A stretch of DNA of 64,000 bases, taken from contig JAFZOI010000036.1 in NCBI GenBank assembly GCA_017550645.1, positions 1 through 64,000 on the forward strand, written 5' to 3'. This document shows positions 16,639-24,563 of the stretch, in pieces (position 1 is the stretch's first letter; each line of letters starts with the position of its first letter). Origin of the DNA: Oscillospiraceae bacterium. Lineage in GTDB: Bacteria > Bacillota > Clostridia > Oscillospirales > Oscillospiraceae. The position numbers and the translations under genes were made by a program. Under the pieces are notes generated by a model. That model saw nothing but the letters and a program-made list of their open reading frames with translations. It was not told where the DNA came from and did no database searches.

Positions 16639-16662
16639 CGGCCGCTCCGGATCGGGGCGGCC
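16639..16662. terminator. GC-rich hairpin after the DHHW protein gene
   Basis: CGGCCGCTCC pairs with GGGGCGGCCG. No real T-run follows on the minus strand (only GTTCTCAT), so termination of the minus-strand gene is likely but weakly supported. Motif copies lie on both sides of it. Confidence 0.45.
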
Positions 16663-16668
16663 GCGCTT

Positions 16669-16678
16669 TTATGTAAAC
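16669..16678 (-). repeat. GTTTACATAA motif, copy 2 (10 of 11 bases)
   Basis: TTATGTAAAC on the plus strand, oriented opposite to copy 1 and 52 bases from it. A one-mismatch relative TTATGTGAAC follows at 16691-16700, against the stop codon of the DHHW gene. Confidence 0.65.
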
Positions 16679-16700
16679 TATTTTTAGTTGTTATGTGAAC

Positions 16701-18113
16701 TTAGCGGCACATTGAGCGGGTCAGGGAGATGCCGCCGTCGGACTGGGCGAGCTGGAGCGCCTGCGCGAAGATTATTACGTCCACACCGTAAGCCTCGACG
16801 AAGTCCTTCAGGCGCATCGCCTTGTAGCTGCGGTAGTCGAGGACGTATATCCGGCTGTAGTGCTGCGTGAGGTACGGCACGAACGGGTTGCCGAAGGAGT
16901 CCTTGACGACGACGCAGACAGGAGCGTCGGGCAGGCTGTTATTTTTTATGGAGATCATCGGCCTGTCGCCGGAGAGGAACGTCATGTACTTCGCGGCGGT
17001 GCTCGAGGTCGTCATGTCGGAGATTATGGTCCAGAGGAAGGTCCCGCCGTCCTCGCCCGTTATGCGGACCTCGAAGTCGCCGGGCGGGTCGTAGGCATAG
17101 ACATTGTCGAGGCGCAGGCGGGAGTTCTGATTGCAGTTGTAGTAGAAGCTGCCCCTGTACTCGCCCTGATCGAGCTCGGTGAAGTTCTCGAGCGGGACGG
17201 CCTCGAGCCCTGCGGCGGCGCAGAACGTCTCATAGGCGTAGTACGCGCCGAGGGCGGTCCAGTGGTGGTCGGTGCGGAAATAGATGTATTCGTCGTTGTG
17301 GGCGACGAGGTCGTTGAAGATGTTGACCTTATGGACGGAATCGCCCATGGCGGAGTACATGTAGGTTATGGCGGCGCCCTGATCGCTGCAGCGTATCTTC
17401 TCCAGGTACTCGGAGCTTATCATGACTCCGGCGCTCGTCGGGATGAGGATGCTGTAGACATCGACTCCCCTCTCGCTCATCGCATCGGCAAACTCCGTCA
17501 GCAGCTCGCAGTAGGCGTCCGCGCCCTTCTGGTAAAAGCCGTAGTAGCCGTAGGCCGCGTCGCCTATCTGTATGGCGGATCCGAGGATGAGCTCGGCCTC
17601 GTCGTCGACGTTCACGCCGCCCCACTCCTCGACGGAGGTCTCCGGCGGCGCCGTTATCTGAACGGGCTCGGGCGTCGGCTCAGGCGTGGGCTCCGGCGTC
17701 GGAGTCGGCTCCGGCGTCGGGGTCGGAGAGGGCGTCGGCGTCGGCGCTGGAGTGGGCGTGGGCTCGGGGGTCGGAGAGGGCGTCGGGATCTCGTCGGCAT
17801 CGGGGAGCTCGCCGTATATCGTCACGTCGGAGACTCCGTGGAGCTGCTCGACGGCGGAATTTGCCCGCAGCCAGCCCTCGCGGCCGGGGAACGTGTCGGA
17901 AAACCACGCGGAAATGCCGTCGAAATATTCCCCGGAGAGGAGCGAAGCGACGGAAAAGCGCGGGAACTCCGTCAGGCGGCGCTTCTCGGCGTAGGAGAGC
18001 GTCGGCCTGAGCGGGATGATGAAGGCCGTCACGGTCAGCGCGGCGAGCAGGACGAAGAAGACTATCGCAGCGCCGACGCGGCCTTGTTTTTTGTTCGGAT
18101 CGCGTTTATTCAT
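16701..18113 (-). CDS. DHHW/AlgJ-like O-acetylation protein
   Basis: A 470-residue membrane-anchored protein. One N-terminal helix (AAIVFFVLLAALTVTAFII) is followed by a domain interrupted by a Pro/Thr/Ser/Glu linker (PTPEPTPTP repeats, about residues 110-165) and then the catalytic-type motif FRTDHHWTALGAYYAYE that defines the DHHW family. Such proteins work with an MBOAT partner to O-acetylate exopolysaccharide or peptidoglycan; the MBOAT gene lies directly upstream with 8 bases between. The ATG at 18113 is preferred to an upstream TTG for its GAGGCGAACG spacing. Confidence 0.85.
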   Translation of the reverse strand: MNKRDPNKKQGRVGAAIVFFVLLAALTVTAFIIPLRPTLSYAEKRRLTEFPRFSVASLLSGEYFDGISAWFSDTFPGREGWLRANSAVEQLHGVSDVTIYGELPDADEIPTPSPTPEPTPTPAPTPTPSPTPTPEPTPTPEPTPEPTPEPVQITAPPETSVEEWGGVNVDDEAELILGSAIQIGDAAYGYYGFYQKGADAYCELLTEFADAMSERGVDVYSILIPTSAGVMISSEYLEKIRCSDQGAAITYMYSAMGDSVHKVNIFNDLVAHNDEYIYFRTDHHWTALGAYYAYETFCAAAGLEAVPLENFTELDQGEYRGSFYYNCNQNSRLRLDNVYAYDPPGDFEVRITGEDGGTFLWTIISDMTTSSTAAKYMTFLSGDRPMISIKNNSLPDAPVCVVVKDSFGNPFVPYLTQHYSRIYVLDYRSYKAMRLKDFVEAYGVDVIIFAQALQLAQSDGGISLTRSMCR

Positions 18114-18121
18114 CGTTCGCC

Positions 18122-19552
18122 TCAAAAACGGAAGTAGATGAAGGGATTGTAGCTGTCGCCGACTAGCGCCTCCGTCGAGAGCAGGAGCAGTACCGCGGGA
18201 ATGACGCCGAAGCGCACGATGCGCAGGAAGCGGCTCTCGCGCTTATCGAGCAGAGCGCCGAGCTTTTTAAGGAGCGGCGTGCAGGCTATTATCGCGGCTA
18301 TGAGCAGGAAGACGTTGTTCTTCGCGAGCGTCGCGGCGGCGAAGCCGGAGGCCGCCGAGCCGCCGAACATGCCGCGCAGGACCGTCCCCACGAGGCTCAG
18401 GTCTGAGTATCGGAAGAGGACCCAGCCGAGGAGGATGGCGGCGAGCAGGTAGATATTGCGGAGCACGGGAAGCTTTTCGAGCCATTTGCCCAAAAACGCG
18501 CGCTCTATTATCAGCAGGACGAAGAACCAGAGCCCCCAGAGGACGAAGTTCCAGCTCGCGCCGTGCCAGAGGCCCGTCAGCGCCCAGACGACGAGGGTAT
18601 TGAATATCCAGCGCGGGACGCCGCGGCGGCTCCCGCCGAGCGGGATATATACGTAATCGCGGAAGAACGAACCGAGCGTCATGTGCCAGCGGCGCCAGAA
18701 CTCCTTGACGGAGCCCGCTATATAAGGATAGTTGAAATTTTCCGGATAATGCAGGCCGAGCATCTTCCCCATGCCTATCGCCATGTCGGAATAGGCCGAG
18801 AAATCGAGGTATATCTGCAGGGCGTAGGCGATCACGCCTAGCCACAGGCCGAGCGCGGACTGGCGGCTCAGCGTCTCAAGAGCGGCTCCGAGCGCCTCCG
18901 AGCCCGCGGGTTCGGGAACGAGGAGCGAATCCGCGAGCGCGCCGCATGCGTTCGCGAGCAGGGTCTTCTTGGCGAGGCCGACGCAAAAGCGCGATACACC
19001 CGGCCCCCACTCGTGCGCGACGGGCTCGTCGCCGAAGAGGTCGGCCTCAATGGAGCCGTAGCGGACGATCGGGCCCGCGATGCACTGGTGAAAGAGCGAG
19101 GCATAGAGCAGCACATCCGCATAGCGGCGGCGCGGGGCGACCTCGCCGCGGTATACGTCGACGACGTAGGTCATGAGCTGGAAGGTGTAAAACGAGATGC
19201 CGATGGGAAGCGCGATCTTTTCGATGAAGGGAGGGACGGGCCCGAATATCGAGCAGACGAGGCCGGAATACTTGAAAAAGCCTATGAGCGCGATATCGAC
19301 CGCGCACGCCGCGGCCAGCCACGCGCGGCGGCGTGCCTTCGTCTCGGCGGCTCCGACACGGAGCGCGCAGAACCACGACGACAGCGCCATGAACGCGAGC
19401 AGCAGGACGTAGACCGGCTCGCCCCACGCGTAGAATACGAGCGACGAGACGAGCAGTACGGCGTTCCTCCCGCGCTTGCCGCGGCAGAGCGCACAGCCGA
19501 GCAGCGACAGCGGGAAGAAAGCATATAGGAAGATGAGGCTCGAAAAGACCAT
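18122..19552 (-). CDS. MBOAT family O-acyltransferase (AlgI-like)
   Basis: A 476-residue polytopic membrane enzyme with about ten helices. It begins MVFSSLIFLYAFFPLSL, typical of the AlgI/DltB-like MBOAT group. It contains ALPIGISFYTFQLMTYVVDVYRG (in two parts), VKEFWRRWHMTLGSFFRDYVYIPLGG and LTGLWHGASWNF, the last carrying the conserved catalytic His. It would transfer acetyl groups across the membrane to its DHHW partner. The acceptor polymer is unknown; no polysaccharide biosynthesis genes are nearby. Confidence 0.92.
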   Translation of the reverse strand: MVFSSLIFLYAFFPLSLLGCALCRGKRGRNAVLLVSSLVFYAWGEPVYVLLLAFMALSSWFCALRVGAAETKARRRAWLAAACAVDIALIGFFKYSGLVCSIFGPVPPFIEKIALPIGISFYTFQLMTYVVDVYRGEVAPRRRYADVLLYASLFHQCIAGPIVRYGSIEADLFGDEPVAHEWGPGVSRFCVGLAKKTLLANACGALADSLLVPEPAGSEALGAALETLSRQSALGLWLGVIAYALQIYLDFSAYSDMAIGMGKMLGLHYPENFNYPYIAGSVKEFWRRWHMTLGSFFRDYVYIPLGGSRRGVPRWIFNTLVVWALTGLWHGASWNFVLWGLWFFVLLIIERAFLGKWLEKLPVLRNIYLLAAILLGWVLFRYSDLSLVGTVLRGMFGGSAASGFAAATLAKNNVFLLIAAIIACTPLLKKLGALLDKRESRFLRIVRFGVIPAVLLLLSTEALVGDSYNPFIYFRF

Positions 19553-19664
19553 TCGCGACCTCTTTTCGACGGAATTCGACCTTTTTCCTCCATTTTACTA
19601 TCATTCCCGCCGAAATAAAAGCCGAAATTTGCCCTTTTCGGGCGTGTTCGAGCCTTCTGAGCAC

Positions 19665-19698
19665 AAAAAATGCCGCTCCGGGACCTGCCCGGAGCGGC
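19665..19698 (-). terminator. Terminator of the ABC permease operon
   Basis: GCCGCTCCGGG/CCCGGAGCGGC stem followed by TTTTTT on the minus strand. Confidence 0.9.
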
Positions 19699-19711
19699 GA
19701 AGCTTTGAAAT

Positions 19712-20488
19712 TCAGTTCTTGATGTCCTTCTTCCGATAGACGATGAACGCGGCGACGATGCAGGCGACGGTGATCGCAAGACCTACGGCGAGATAGCCCC
19801 CGTGTATGCGTCCGTTCGCGGCGATATAGCTCCCCTCGGCGTAGCCGAACGGTGTGACGTACTTGAGGAACCTCGTCTTCTCCGTGACGTTCGCGACGAT
19901 ATAGATGACGTAAGCCCCAAACGCCGTCCCGAGTCCGGCGGCTATCGCGCCGCGGGTCATGAGCGAGCCGAGCATGAAACAGATCGCGGCGGTCTCGACG
20001 TGCATTATAAAGTGCGCGAGGAAGGTCAGCGTTATCGCGCCCGCGTCCGCCTTCTCGCCTATGACGGCGCTCGAAGCTGCGCCGAGCGCGGCCGAGGCGA
20101 CGTTCAAGACAACGCACGCGGCGACGACGGCGAGTAGCTTTTCCAGCACGACGCGGGAGCGCGAAACGGGGTGAGTCAGCAGAAATTCCGCCGTGTGCTC
20201 CTTCTCCTCGCGGGAGAGCGCGTTCACGCCTATGAGCGCGGCGAAGATGGCCCCGCCTATACCGATGACGCTCGATATCTCGGAGGCGCAGTAGCCCGTA
20301 TAGTCGAGGAAGCTCTGAGCGCTGAGGCCCATTGAGGAGAACGTGTCCCCCATCTCGGCGAGAGACTGCAGCTGCGTGACCATGAGCGGGTAGATGAGCA
20401 AGCTCACGGCGAGCATACCGGCGGAGGCGGCGCTCCAGATGATGATCAGAAGCTTGTTGCGCTTCAGCTCGCGGAAGAATACCGGCAT
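19712..20488 (-). CDS. ABC-2 type transporter permease
   Basis: A 258-residue membrane subunit with about six helices. It starts MPVFFRELKRNKLL, an amphipathic helix plus first membrane span typical of ABC-2 exporters, and has the intracellular segment LSREEKEHTAEFLLTHPVSR characteristic of bacitracin/copper-type (NosY-like) permeases. The start codon follows one base after the stop of the ATPase gene, so translation is coupled. The substrate is unknown; lantibiotic or peptide export is possible but unproven. Confidence 0.85.
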   Translation of the reverse strand: MPVFFRELKRNKLLIIIWSAASAGMLAVSLLIYPLMVTQLQSLAEMGDTFSSMGLSAQSFLDYTGYCASEISSVIGIGGAIFAALIGVNALSREEKEHTAEFLLTHPVSRSRVVLEKLLAVVAACVVLNVASAALGAASSAVIGEKADAGAITLTFLAHFIMHVETAAICFMLGSLMTRGAIAAGLGTAFGAYVIYIVANVTEKTRFLKYVTPFGYAEGSYIAANGRIHGGYLAVGLAITVACIVAAFIVYRKKDIKN

Positions 20489-20489
20489 G

Positions 20490-21365
20490 TCACTCGCCCT
20501 CCTTCGTATAATAGTGCATGAATACCTCGGAGAGGTCGGGCTCGGTGATGGTGACGTCGCGCAGGCCGACGCGCGCGAGCTCGGCAATGAGCGCGGCCGC
20601 GTCGCCGCCATAGAGGAACGTCAGCGAGTCGCCGTCAAAGCGCAGGTCGCGCATGCCCTCGAGGCTCGGGGTCTCCCCCGCTCCGCGCAGCGTAACGCGC
20701 TTGAAGCCCTCGCTGCCGAGCTTTTCGACGTCGTTGCAGACGAGCAGGCGCCCCTCCTTGATTATCGCGGCGCGGCGGCAGTAGCGCGCGACCTCCGGCA
20801 GGACGTGCGACGAGAGGAAGACCGTCGCGCCCTCGGCGCTGCGCTCGCAGAGCAGCTCGAAAAACGCCTCCTGCATGAGCGGGTCGAGCCCGCTCGTCGG
20901 CTCGTCGAGGATATACAGGCGCGGCCTATGCTGCAGCGCGCAGACGATGCCGACCTTCTTTCGGTTGCCGAGCGAGAGCTCGTTTACCTTGCGCGTGACG
21001 TCGAGCTGCAGACGCTCGCAAAGGCGCGCCGCCTCCTCTCGGCAGTCCTTGCGGCGTAGTTTAGCCGAGTATTCGAGAAGCTCGGAGACGCGCATGCCGC
21101 CGTAAAACGCGGCCTCGCTCGGAAGATACCCGACCTCGGCGAGGATGGCGTTCCTCTCGCGGACTATGTCTTTTCCGAGCACCTCGGCCCTACCCGCCGT
21201 CGGCGAGATGAGGCCGAGCAGCAGGCGTATGGTCGTGCTCTTTCCGGCTCCGTTGGGGCCGATGAAGCCGAAGAAGTCGCCCTCTTCGACGGCGAGACTT
21301 AATTCGGTTATGCCGCGGGCTCTGCCGTAGTTTTTCGTGAGCCCTTCGGTCCTTATGGTGTCCAA
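20490..21365 (-). CDS. ABC transporter ATP-binding protein
   Basis: A 291-residue ATPase with Walker A GPNGAGKST (about residue 37), Q-loop region, signature LSLGNRKKVGIVCAL (a variant of LSGGQ, common in this exporter group), Walker B LYILDEPTSGLD and the switch His in FLSSHVL. The C-terminal 70 residues match the accessory domain of CcmA/NatA-like exporters. It partners with the permease directly downstream. An upstream lipoprotein gene lies 18 bases away in the same direction. Confidence 0.93.
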   Translation of the reverse strand: MDTIRTEGLTKNYGRARGITELSLAVEEGDFFGFIGPNGAGKSTTIRLLLGLISPTAGRAEVLGKDIVRERNAILAEVGYLPSEAAFYGGMRVSELLEYSAKLRRKDCREEAARLCERLQLDVTRKVNELSLGNRKKVGIVCALQHRPRLYILDEPTSGLDPLMQEAFFELLCERSAEGATVFLSSHVLPEVARYCRRAAIIKEGRLLVCNDVEKLGSEGFKRVTLRGAGETPSLEGMRDLRFDGDSLTFLYGGDAAALIAELARVGLRDVTITEPDLSEVFMHYYTKEGE

Positions 21366-21383
21366 ATCGTTCCCTCTTTTCGG

Positions 21384-22175
21384 TCAGTTTTCGTCAAGCG
21401 TATAGCTTCTGATGAGCCAGCATCCGTCGACGAGCTCGAGGCGCAGGACGACCGTGGCGCCGTGTCCGCTCTCGTTAAAAAGCGTCACGAAATACCCGTC
21501 GCGCTCGCCGTGCGAAGCTTGAAACGTTCCGGGGCCGAAATCGCTCGTGTAATTATAGTAGGCGTCGTATTCTTCGAGATAGTACACGTATTCCGCGCCG
21601 ACGCCGCTGAGGTCAGCGGTCGTGATGCCGGCATACCTTATCAGCGTTGTGTCGACGTCCTCGCGAAGCATCCTGTGTACGGGCACGGGCATCTTTTCGA
21701 GACTTTCGGCTTCTGGAAACGGCCAATTGTCAAGCTTTTTTATCTCGTCGAATTCAGCCTCGTCGGTCACGGGCTCGGAATACGGATAATAACGCAGGAA
21801 ATTTCTCAGATTGAGGTCCTTCGGATCGTCGTAATACGAGGTAAAAAAGCAGCTCACGTCAGAAACATAAGCGTCTTCCTCCCCCATATTCACAATCGTT
21901 ACGAGCATCTCATTGAACTCGGCAAGCTCCTCCTCCGTCAGCGCGTTTTCGTCGGCGGGTTCGGTAGTCGGCGCGGGCGTGGGTTCAGGGGTAGGCTCCG
22001 GAGTGGGCTCCGGCGTCGCGGTCGGTTCTGTAGTCGGGGCCGGAGTCGGCTCGGCGGTCGGCTCGATGGTCTCGGTCGGGGTCGGCGCAGGATCGGCAGG
22101 GTGAGAAGCGCATCCCGCTACGACCGTGAGTATGAGCAATGTGGACAGTATCATCGCGATCGTTCTCTTTTTCAT
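21384..22175 (-). CDS. Lipoprotein with Pro/Thr/Glu spacer
   Basis: A 263-residue lipoprotein. The signal peptide ends in VVAGC (about residue 22). Residues 28-75 are a PT/PE-rich spacer (repeats of EPTPEPTPAPT) that would hold the C-terminal domain away from the membrane. The remaining 185 residues are a compact domain with many Tyr and no recognised motif. It precedes the ABC ATPase by 18 bases, so it may be its substrate-binding or sensing partner; that is inference from position. Confidence 0.7.
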   Translation of the reverse strand: MKKRTIAMILSTLLILTVVAGCASHPADPAPTPTETIEPTAEPTPAPTTEPTATPEPTPEPTPEPTPAPTTEPADENALTEEELAEFNEMLVTIVNMGEEDAYVSDVSCFFTSYYDDPKDLNLRNFLRYYPYSEPVTDEAEFDEIKKLDNWPFPEAESLEKMPVPVHRMLREDVDTTLIRYAGITTADLSGVGAEYVYYLEEYDAYYNYTSDFGPGTFQASHGERDGYFVTLFNESGHGATVVLRLELVDGCWLIRSYTLDEN

Positions 22176-22205
22176 TGCGTTCTCCTTCTCTCAGTCAATC
22201 TATGC

Positions 22206-22216
22206 ATTATGTAAAC
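22206..22216 (-). repeat. GTTTACATAAT motif, copy 3
   Basis: Reads ATTATGTAAAC on the plus strand. On the minus strand it directly follows the TAA stop of the DUF1648 gene (TAAGTTTACATAATGC), the same arrangement as copy 9. Confidence 0.75.
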
Positions 22217-22714
22217 TTATAGGTACTTCGCTTTAGAGACACGGACGGCGTATCTGACGACGGGGACTATGATCGCGGCGGCGACGACGATCCACGAGAC
22301 CGTCCCCGGCTCGCGGCTCATTATGAGCGGAACGGACATCGACGCGAAGAGCGCCGACAGCCCGAGGCGGATGTCGACCATGAGGTCCTTCGCGCAGCCG
22401 TAGACGTACTCGGAGTTGCGCGAGGTCATCCGCACGCCCGTGTTCATCGCAGAGCGCGGCAGAAACTGCGCGCCCCACATGCCTATATCGACCGCGATGC
22501 CGATGATGGGCAGCATCCAGAGCGTGCCCTTGCCGCCCCAGCCCGTCACCTCGCCGGAGAAGTCGTAGTGGATCGGTACCTTGTCGGGCAGGTCCTTGAA
22601 CATGACGGCGAGCCAGACGAGCACGGCTATCTGAATAAGCGGCGAGAGGACGCCGAAAACGATATGATAGACGCGCTCGGGCTTTCCGAGCAGGATATAC
22701 GCTCCCTTGGGCAT
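22217..22714 (-). CDS. DUF1648 membrane protein
   Basis: A 165-residue integral membrane protein with four predicted helices. The motif LPDKVPIHYDFSGEVTGWG after the first helix is the hallmark of the DUF1648 family, seen also at the N-terminus of SdpI immunity proteins. The start at 22714 follows GAGGGGAGGGGAGAGC. It is third in the operon after the SPFH and ribbon-helix-helix genes. A role in membrane stress or toxin immunity is plausible by analogy with SdpI but not shown. Confidence 0.8.
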   Translation of the reverse strand: MPKGAYILLGKPERVYHIVFGVLSPLIQIAVLVWLAVMFKDLPDKVPIHYDFSGEVTGWGGKGTLWMLPIIGIAVDIGMWGAQFLPRSAMNTGVRMTSRNSEYVYGCAKDLMVDIRLGLSALFASMSVPLIMSREPGTVSWIVVAAAIIVPVVRYAVRVSKAKYL

Positions 22715-22728
22715 GCTCTCCCCTCCCC

Positions 22729-22929
22729 TCAGACGTCGAGCTCGGGCGGCACGTCGATCTCCTGACCGACGTACTTCCCGTTCTTCTTGCGCTGGCGGAC
22801 GCACTCGGTCAGCAGATACTCGATCTGCCCGTTGACGCTGCGGAAATCGTCCTCAGCCCACGCGGCGAGCGCGGCGTAGAGCTTCGCGTTCAGGCGCAGC
22901 GGTATCTGTTTTTTATCGACGTCCGCCAT
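22729..22929 (-). CDS. Arc-like ribbon-helix-helix protein
   Basis: 66 residues. KKQIPLRLNAKLYAALAAWA gives the beta-strand and first helix, and FRSVNGQIEYLLTECVRQ the second helix, of a MetJ/Arc-type DNA-binding fold. The basic C-terminus (RQRKKNGKY) and acidic tail end it. Its start overlaps the operon closely (1 base after the SPFH stop). Such proteins bind tandem operators as dimers of dimers; a matching tandem palindrome lies in this operon's own promoter, so autorepression is the most economical role. Confidence 0.8.
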   Translation of the reverse strand: MADVDKKQIPLRLNAKLYAALAAWAEDDFRSVNGQIEYLLTECVRQRKKNGKYVGQEIDVPPELDV

Positions 22930-22930
22930 A

Positions 22931-23938
22931 TCAGTAGAGGCTGCCGGAGTTCACGACCGGCTGCGCGTTCTGGTTGCCGCAGAGCACGACGAGCAGGTTC
23001 GAGACCATGGCGGCCTTGCGCTCCTCGTCGAGATCGACGACGTTGTTCTCCTTCAGGCGTTCGAGCGCCATCTCGACCATGCCGACGGCTCCGTCGACTA
23101 TCATCTTGCGCGCGTCGATTATGGCGCTCGCCTGCTGGCGCTGGAGCATGACGGCGGCAATCTCCGGGGCGTAGGCGAGGTAGGTTATGCGCGCCTCTAT
23201 TATCTCGAGGCCGGCCTCGCCGACGCGGGACTGTATCTCATTTTTGATGCGCTCGGCGACGACCTCGCTCGAGCCGCGCAGGCTGCCTTCGTCGGCCACG
23301 CCGTCGCCCGTCGTATCGACGCCGGGCGCGACGTCGTAGGGATAGATGCGGACGATGTTGCGCAGCGCCGCGTCGCACTGGAGGGAGAGGTATTCCTTAT
23401 AGTTATCGACGTTGAAGGCAGCCTTCGCCGTATCTACGACGCGCCAGATGACGGCGATGCCTATCTCGACGGGGTTGCCGAGGCAGTCGTTTATCTTCTG
23501 GCGGGAATTATTGAGCGTCATTATCTTGAGGGATATCTTCCTGCTCGGGAGCTCGGCGGCCTGCTGCGCGCCGGGCTGAGCGACGAGGATATTCCCCTTC
23601 CCGCCCGCGTCCACGTCGCCGGACTGGTTGAGCTTCGTCTTGGCGGCGGGGTTGACCGCGGAGCTGAATGGGTTTACATAATAAAAGCCCGCGCCCTTCA
23701 GGGTGCCGACGTACTTGCCGAACAGCGTCAGTACGAGCGCCTCCTGCGGCTTGAGTACCCTGAGCCCGAGCCAGAGTATCCAGCCGAGGCACATATAAAG
23801 GACGCAGACAATGCCGAGCAGCGTCCACCCCGTGGCAATGGAGACTATGAATCCGAATATCGCGGCTATGTAGAGCAGTATCGTCAGTACGAGCACCAGC
23901 ATGCCGTGTTTTCTCTTGTCGAGTATCTTCTCTTCCAT
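22931..23938 (-). CDS. SPFH/band-7 domain protein
   Basis: 335 residues. Two N-terminal membrane helices ([20 protein letters not shown] and [19 protein letters not shown]) precede a SPFH domain from about residue 60 ([39 protein letters not shown]). The coiled region [18 protein letters not shown] follows. SPFH proteins form large membrane rings that organise lipid domains or control proteases. It is first in a three-gene operon with a DNA-binding protein and a DUF1648 protein. Confidence 0.9.
   Translation of the reverse strand: MEEKILDKRKHGMLVLVLTILLYIAAIFGFIVSIATGWTLLGIVCVLYMCLGWILWLGLRVLKPQEALVLTLFGKYVGTLKGAGFYYVNPFSSAVNPAAKTKLNQSGDVDAGGKGNILVAQPGAQQAAELPSRKISLKIMTLNNSRQKINDCLGNPVEIGIAVIWRVVDTAKAAFNVDNYKEYLSLQCDAALRNIVRIYPYDVAPGVDTTGDGVADEGSLRGSSEVVAERIKNEIQSRVGEAGLEIIEARITYLAYAPEIAAVMLQRQQASAIIDARKMIVDGAVGMVEMALERLKENNVVDLDEERKAAMVSNLLVVLCGNQNAQPVVNSGSLY
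23672..23682 (+). repeat. GTTTACATAAT motif, copy 4 (inside SPFH gene)
   Basis: Exact 11-mer within the coding sequence; read with the gene it gives TAT-TAT-GTA-AAC (YYVN). The same frame is used by copies 6 and 7. Confidence 0.75.
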
Positions 23939-23966
23939 GATAATACCTCCTTTGGTAATTGGCTGT

Positions 23967-23995
23967 ATGATATCATAATGATATCATTTTGTCAA
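23967..23995 (-). promoter_or_regulatory. SPFH operon promoter with tandem palindromic operator
   Basis: Minus-strand -35 TTGACA (23990-23995) and -10 TATCAT (23967-23972) are 17 bases apart. Two perfect 10-bp palindromes ATGATATCAT (23967-23976 and 23978-23987) fill the spacer and overlap the -10. Their centres are 11 bp apart, one helical turn, as in MetJ/Arc-type tandem operators. The operon's ribbon-helix-helix protein is the obvious candidate repressor. Confidence 0.8.
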
Positions 23996-24026
23996 CAATT
24001 GCGCATGTATTTTCAAAAATGGCGCG

Positions 24027-24051
24027 AAAAAGCCGCCCTACGAAGGGCGGC
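24027..24051 (-). terminator. Terminator of the DUF3842 gene
   Basis: GCCGCCCT-ACGA-AGGGCGGC followed by TTTTT on the minus strand. Confidence 0.9.
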
Positions 24052-24073
24052 AAATTCTTATAATGCGCGAGGA

Positions 24074-24499
24074 TCAGAGCGAGGTTTCGCCGGCGCCGCA
24101 GAGCGAGCCGAGGCGGTCGACCGCGTCGCGGATGAGCTTCGCCATGGGGAGATTCGGCACTCCCGCGACGATATTCTCGCACTGGTTGAGGGAGATGAGG
24201 ATGCGCACGGCGTCCGCCTGCCCTACGGCGACGGCCATCTTTGGCGTCACCTCGCCGTAGAGCGAGTCGGCGATGACCATGCCCACGGGACCGATGATGA
24301 CGTCGGTTTTGCGGCAGCCGACGAGGGCGGCGTTCTCCCCCGTCGCGGCGTGCTGCGCGCCGGCCTTGAGCATTGCTGCTGTCGCGGCGCTGTTTGTGCC
24401 GACAGCCGTGACCTCGAGGGCGGGGTAAGCGGCGCGTATCTCCTTTATGAGCTGGCTGCCGAGCTGGCCGCCCTGCCCGTCTATGACAAGTACCTTCAT
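24074..24499 (-). CDS. DUF3842 family protein
   Basis: 141 residues beginning MKVLVIDGQGGQLGSQLI, a Rossmann-like glycine-rich loop, followed by EVTAVGTNSAATAAMLKAGA and IIGPVGMVIADSLYGEVTP. These match the small DUF3842 family common in Clostridia. No biochemical role is known to me. It stands alone between a terminator and the BceAB-like operon. Confidence 0.8.
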   Translation of the reverse strand: MKVLVIDGQGGQLGSQLIKEIRAAYPALEVTAVGTNSAATAAMLKAGAQHAATGENAALVGCRKTDVIIGPVGMVIADSLYGEVTPKMAVAVGQADAVRILISLNQCENIVAGVPNLPMAKLIRDAVDRLGSLCGAGETSL

Positions 24500-24563
24500 G
24501 GTATCCGTCCTTTCGGTGTTTTTGCTATTGTATCACGTTTTTTTCAAAAACGCCACAGGACTT

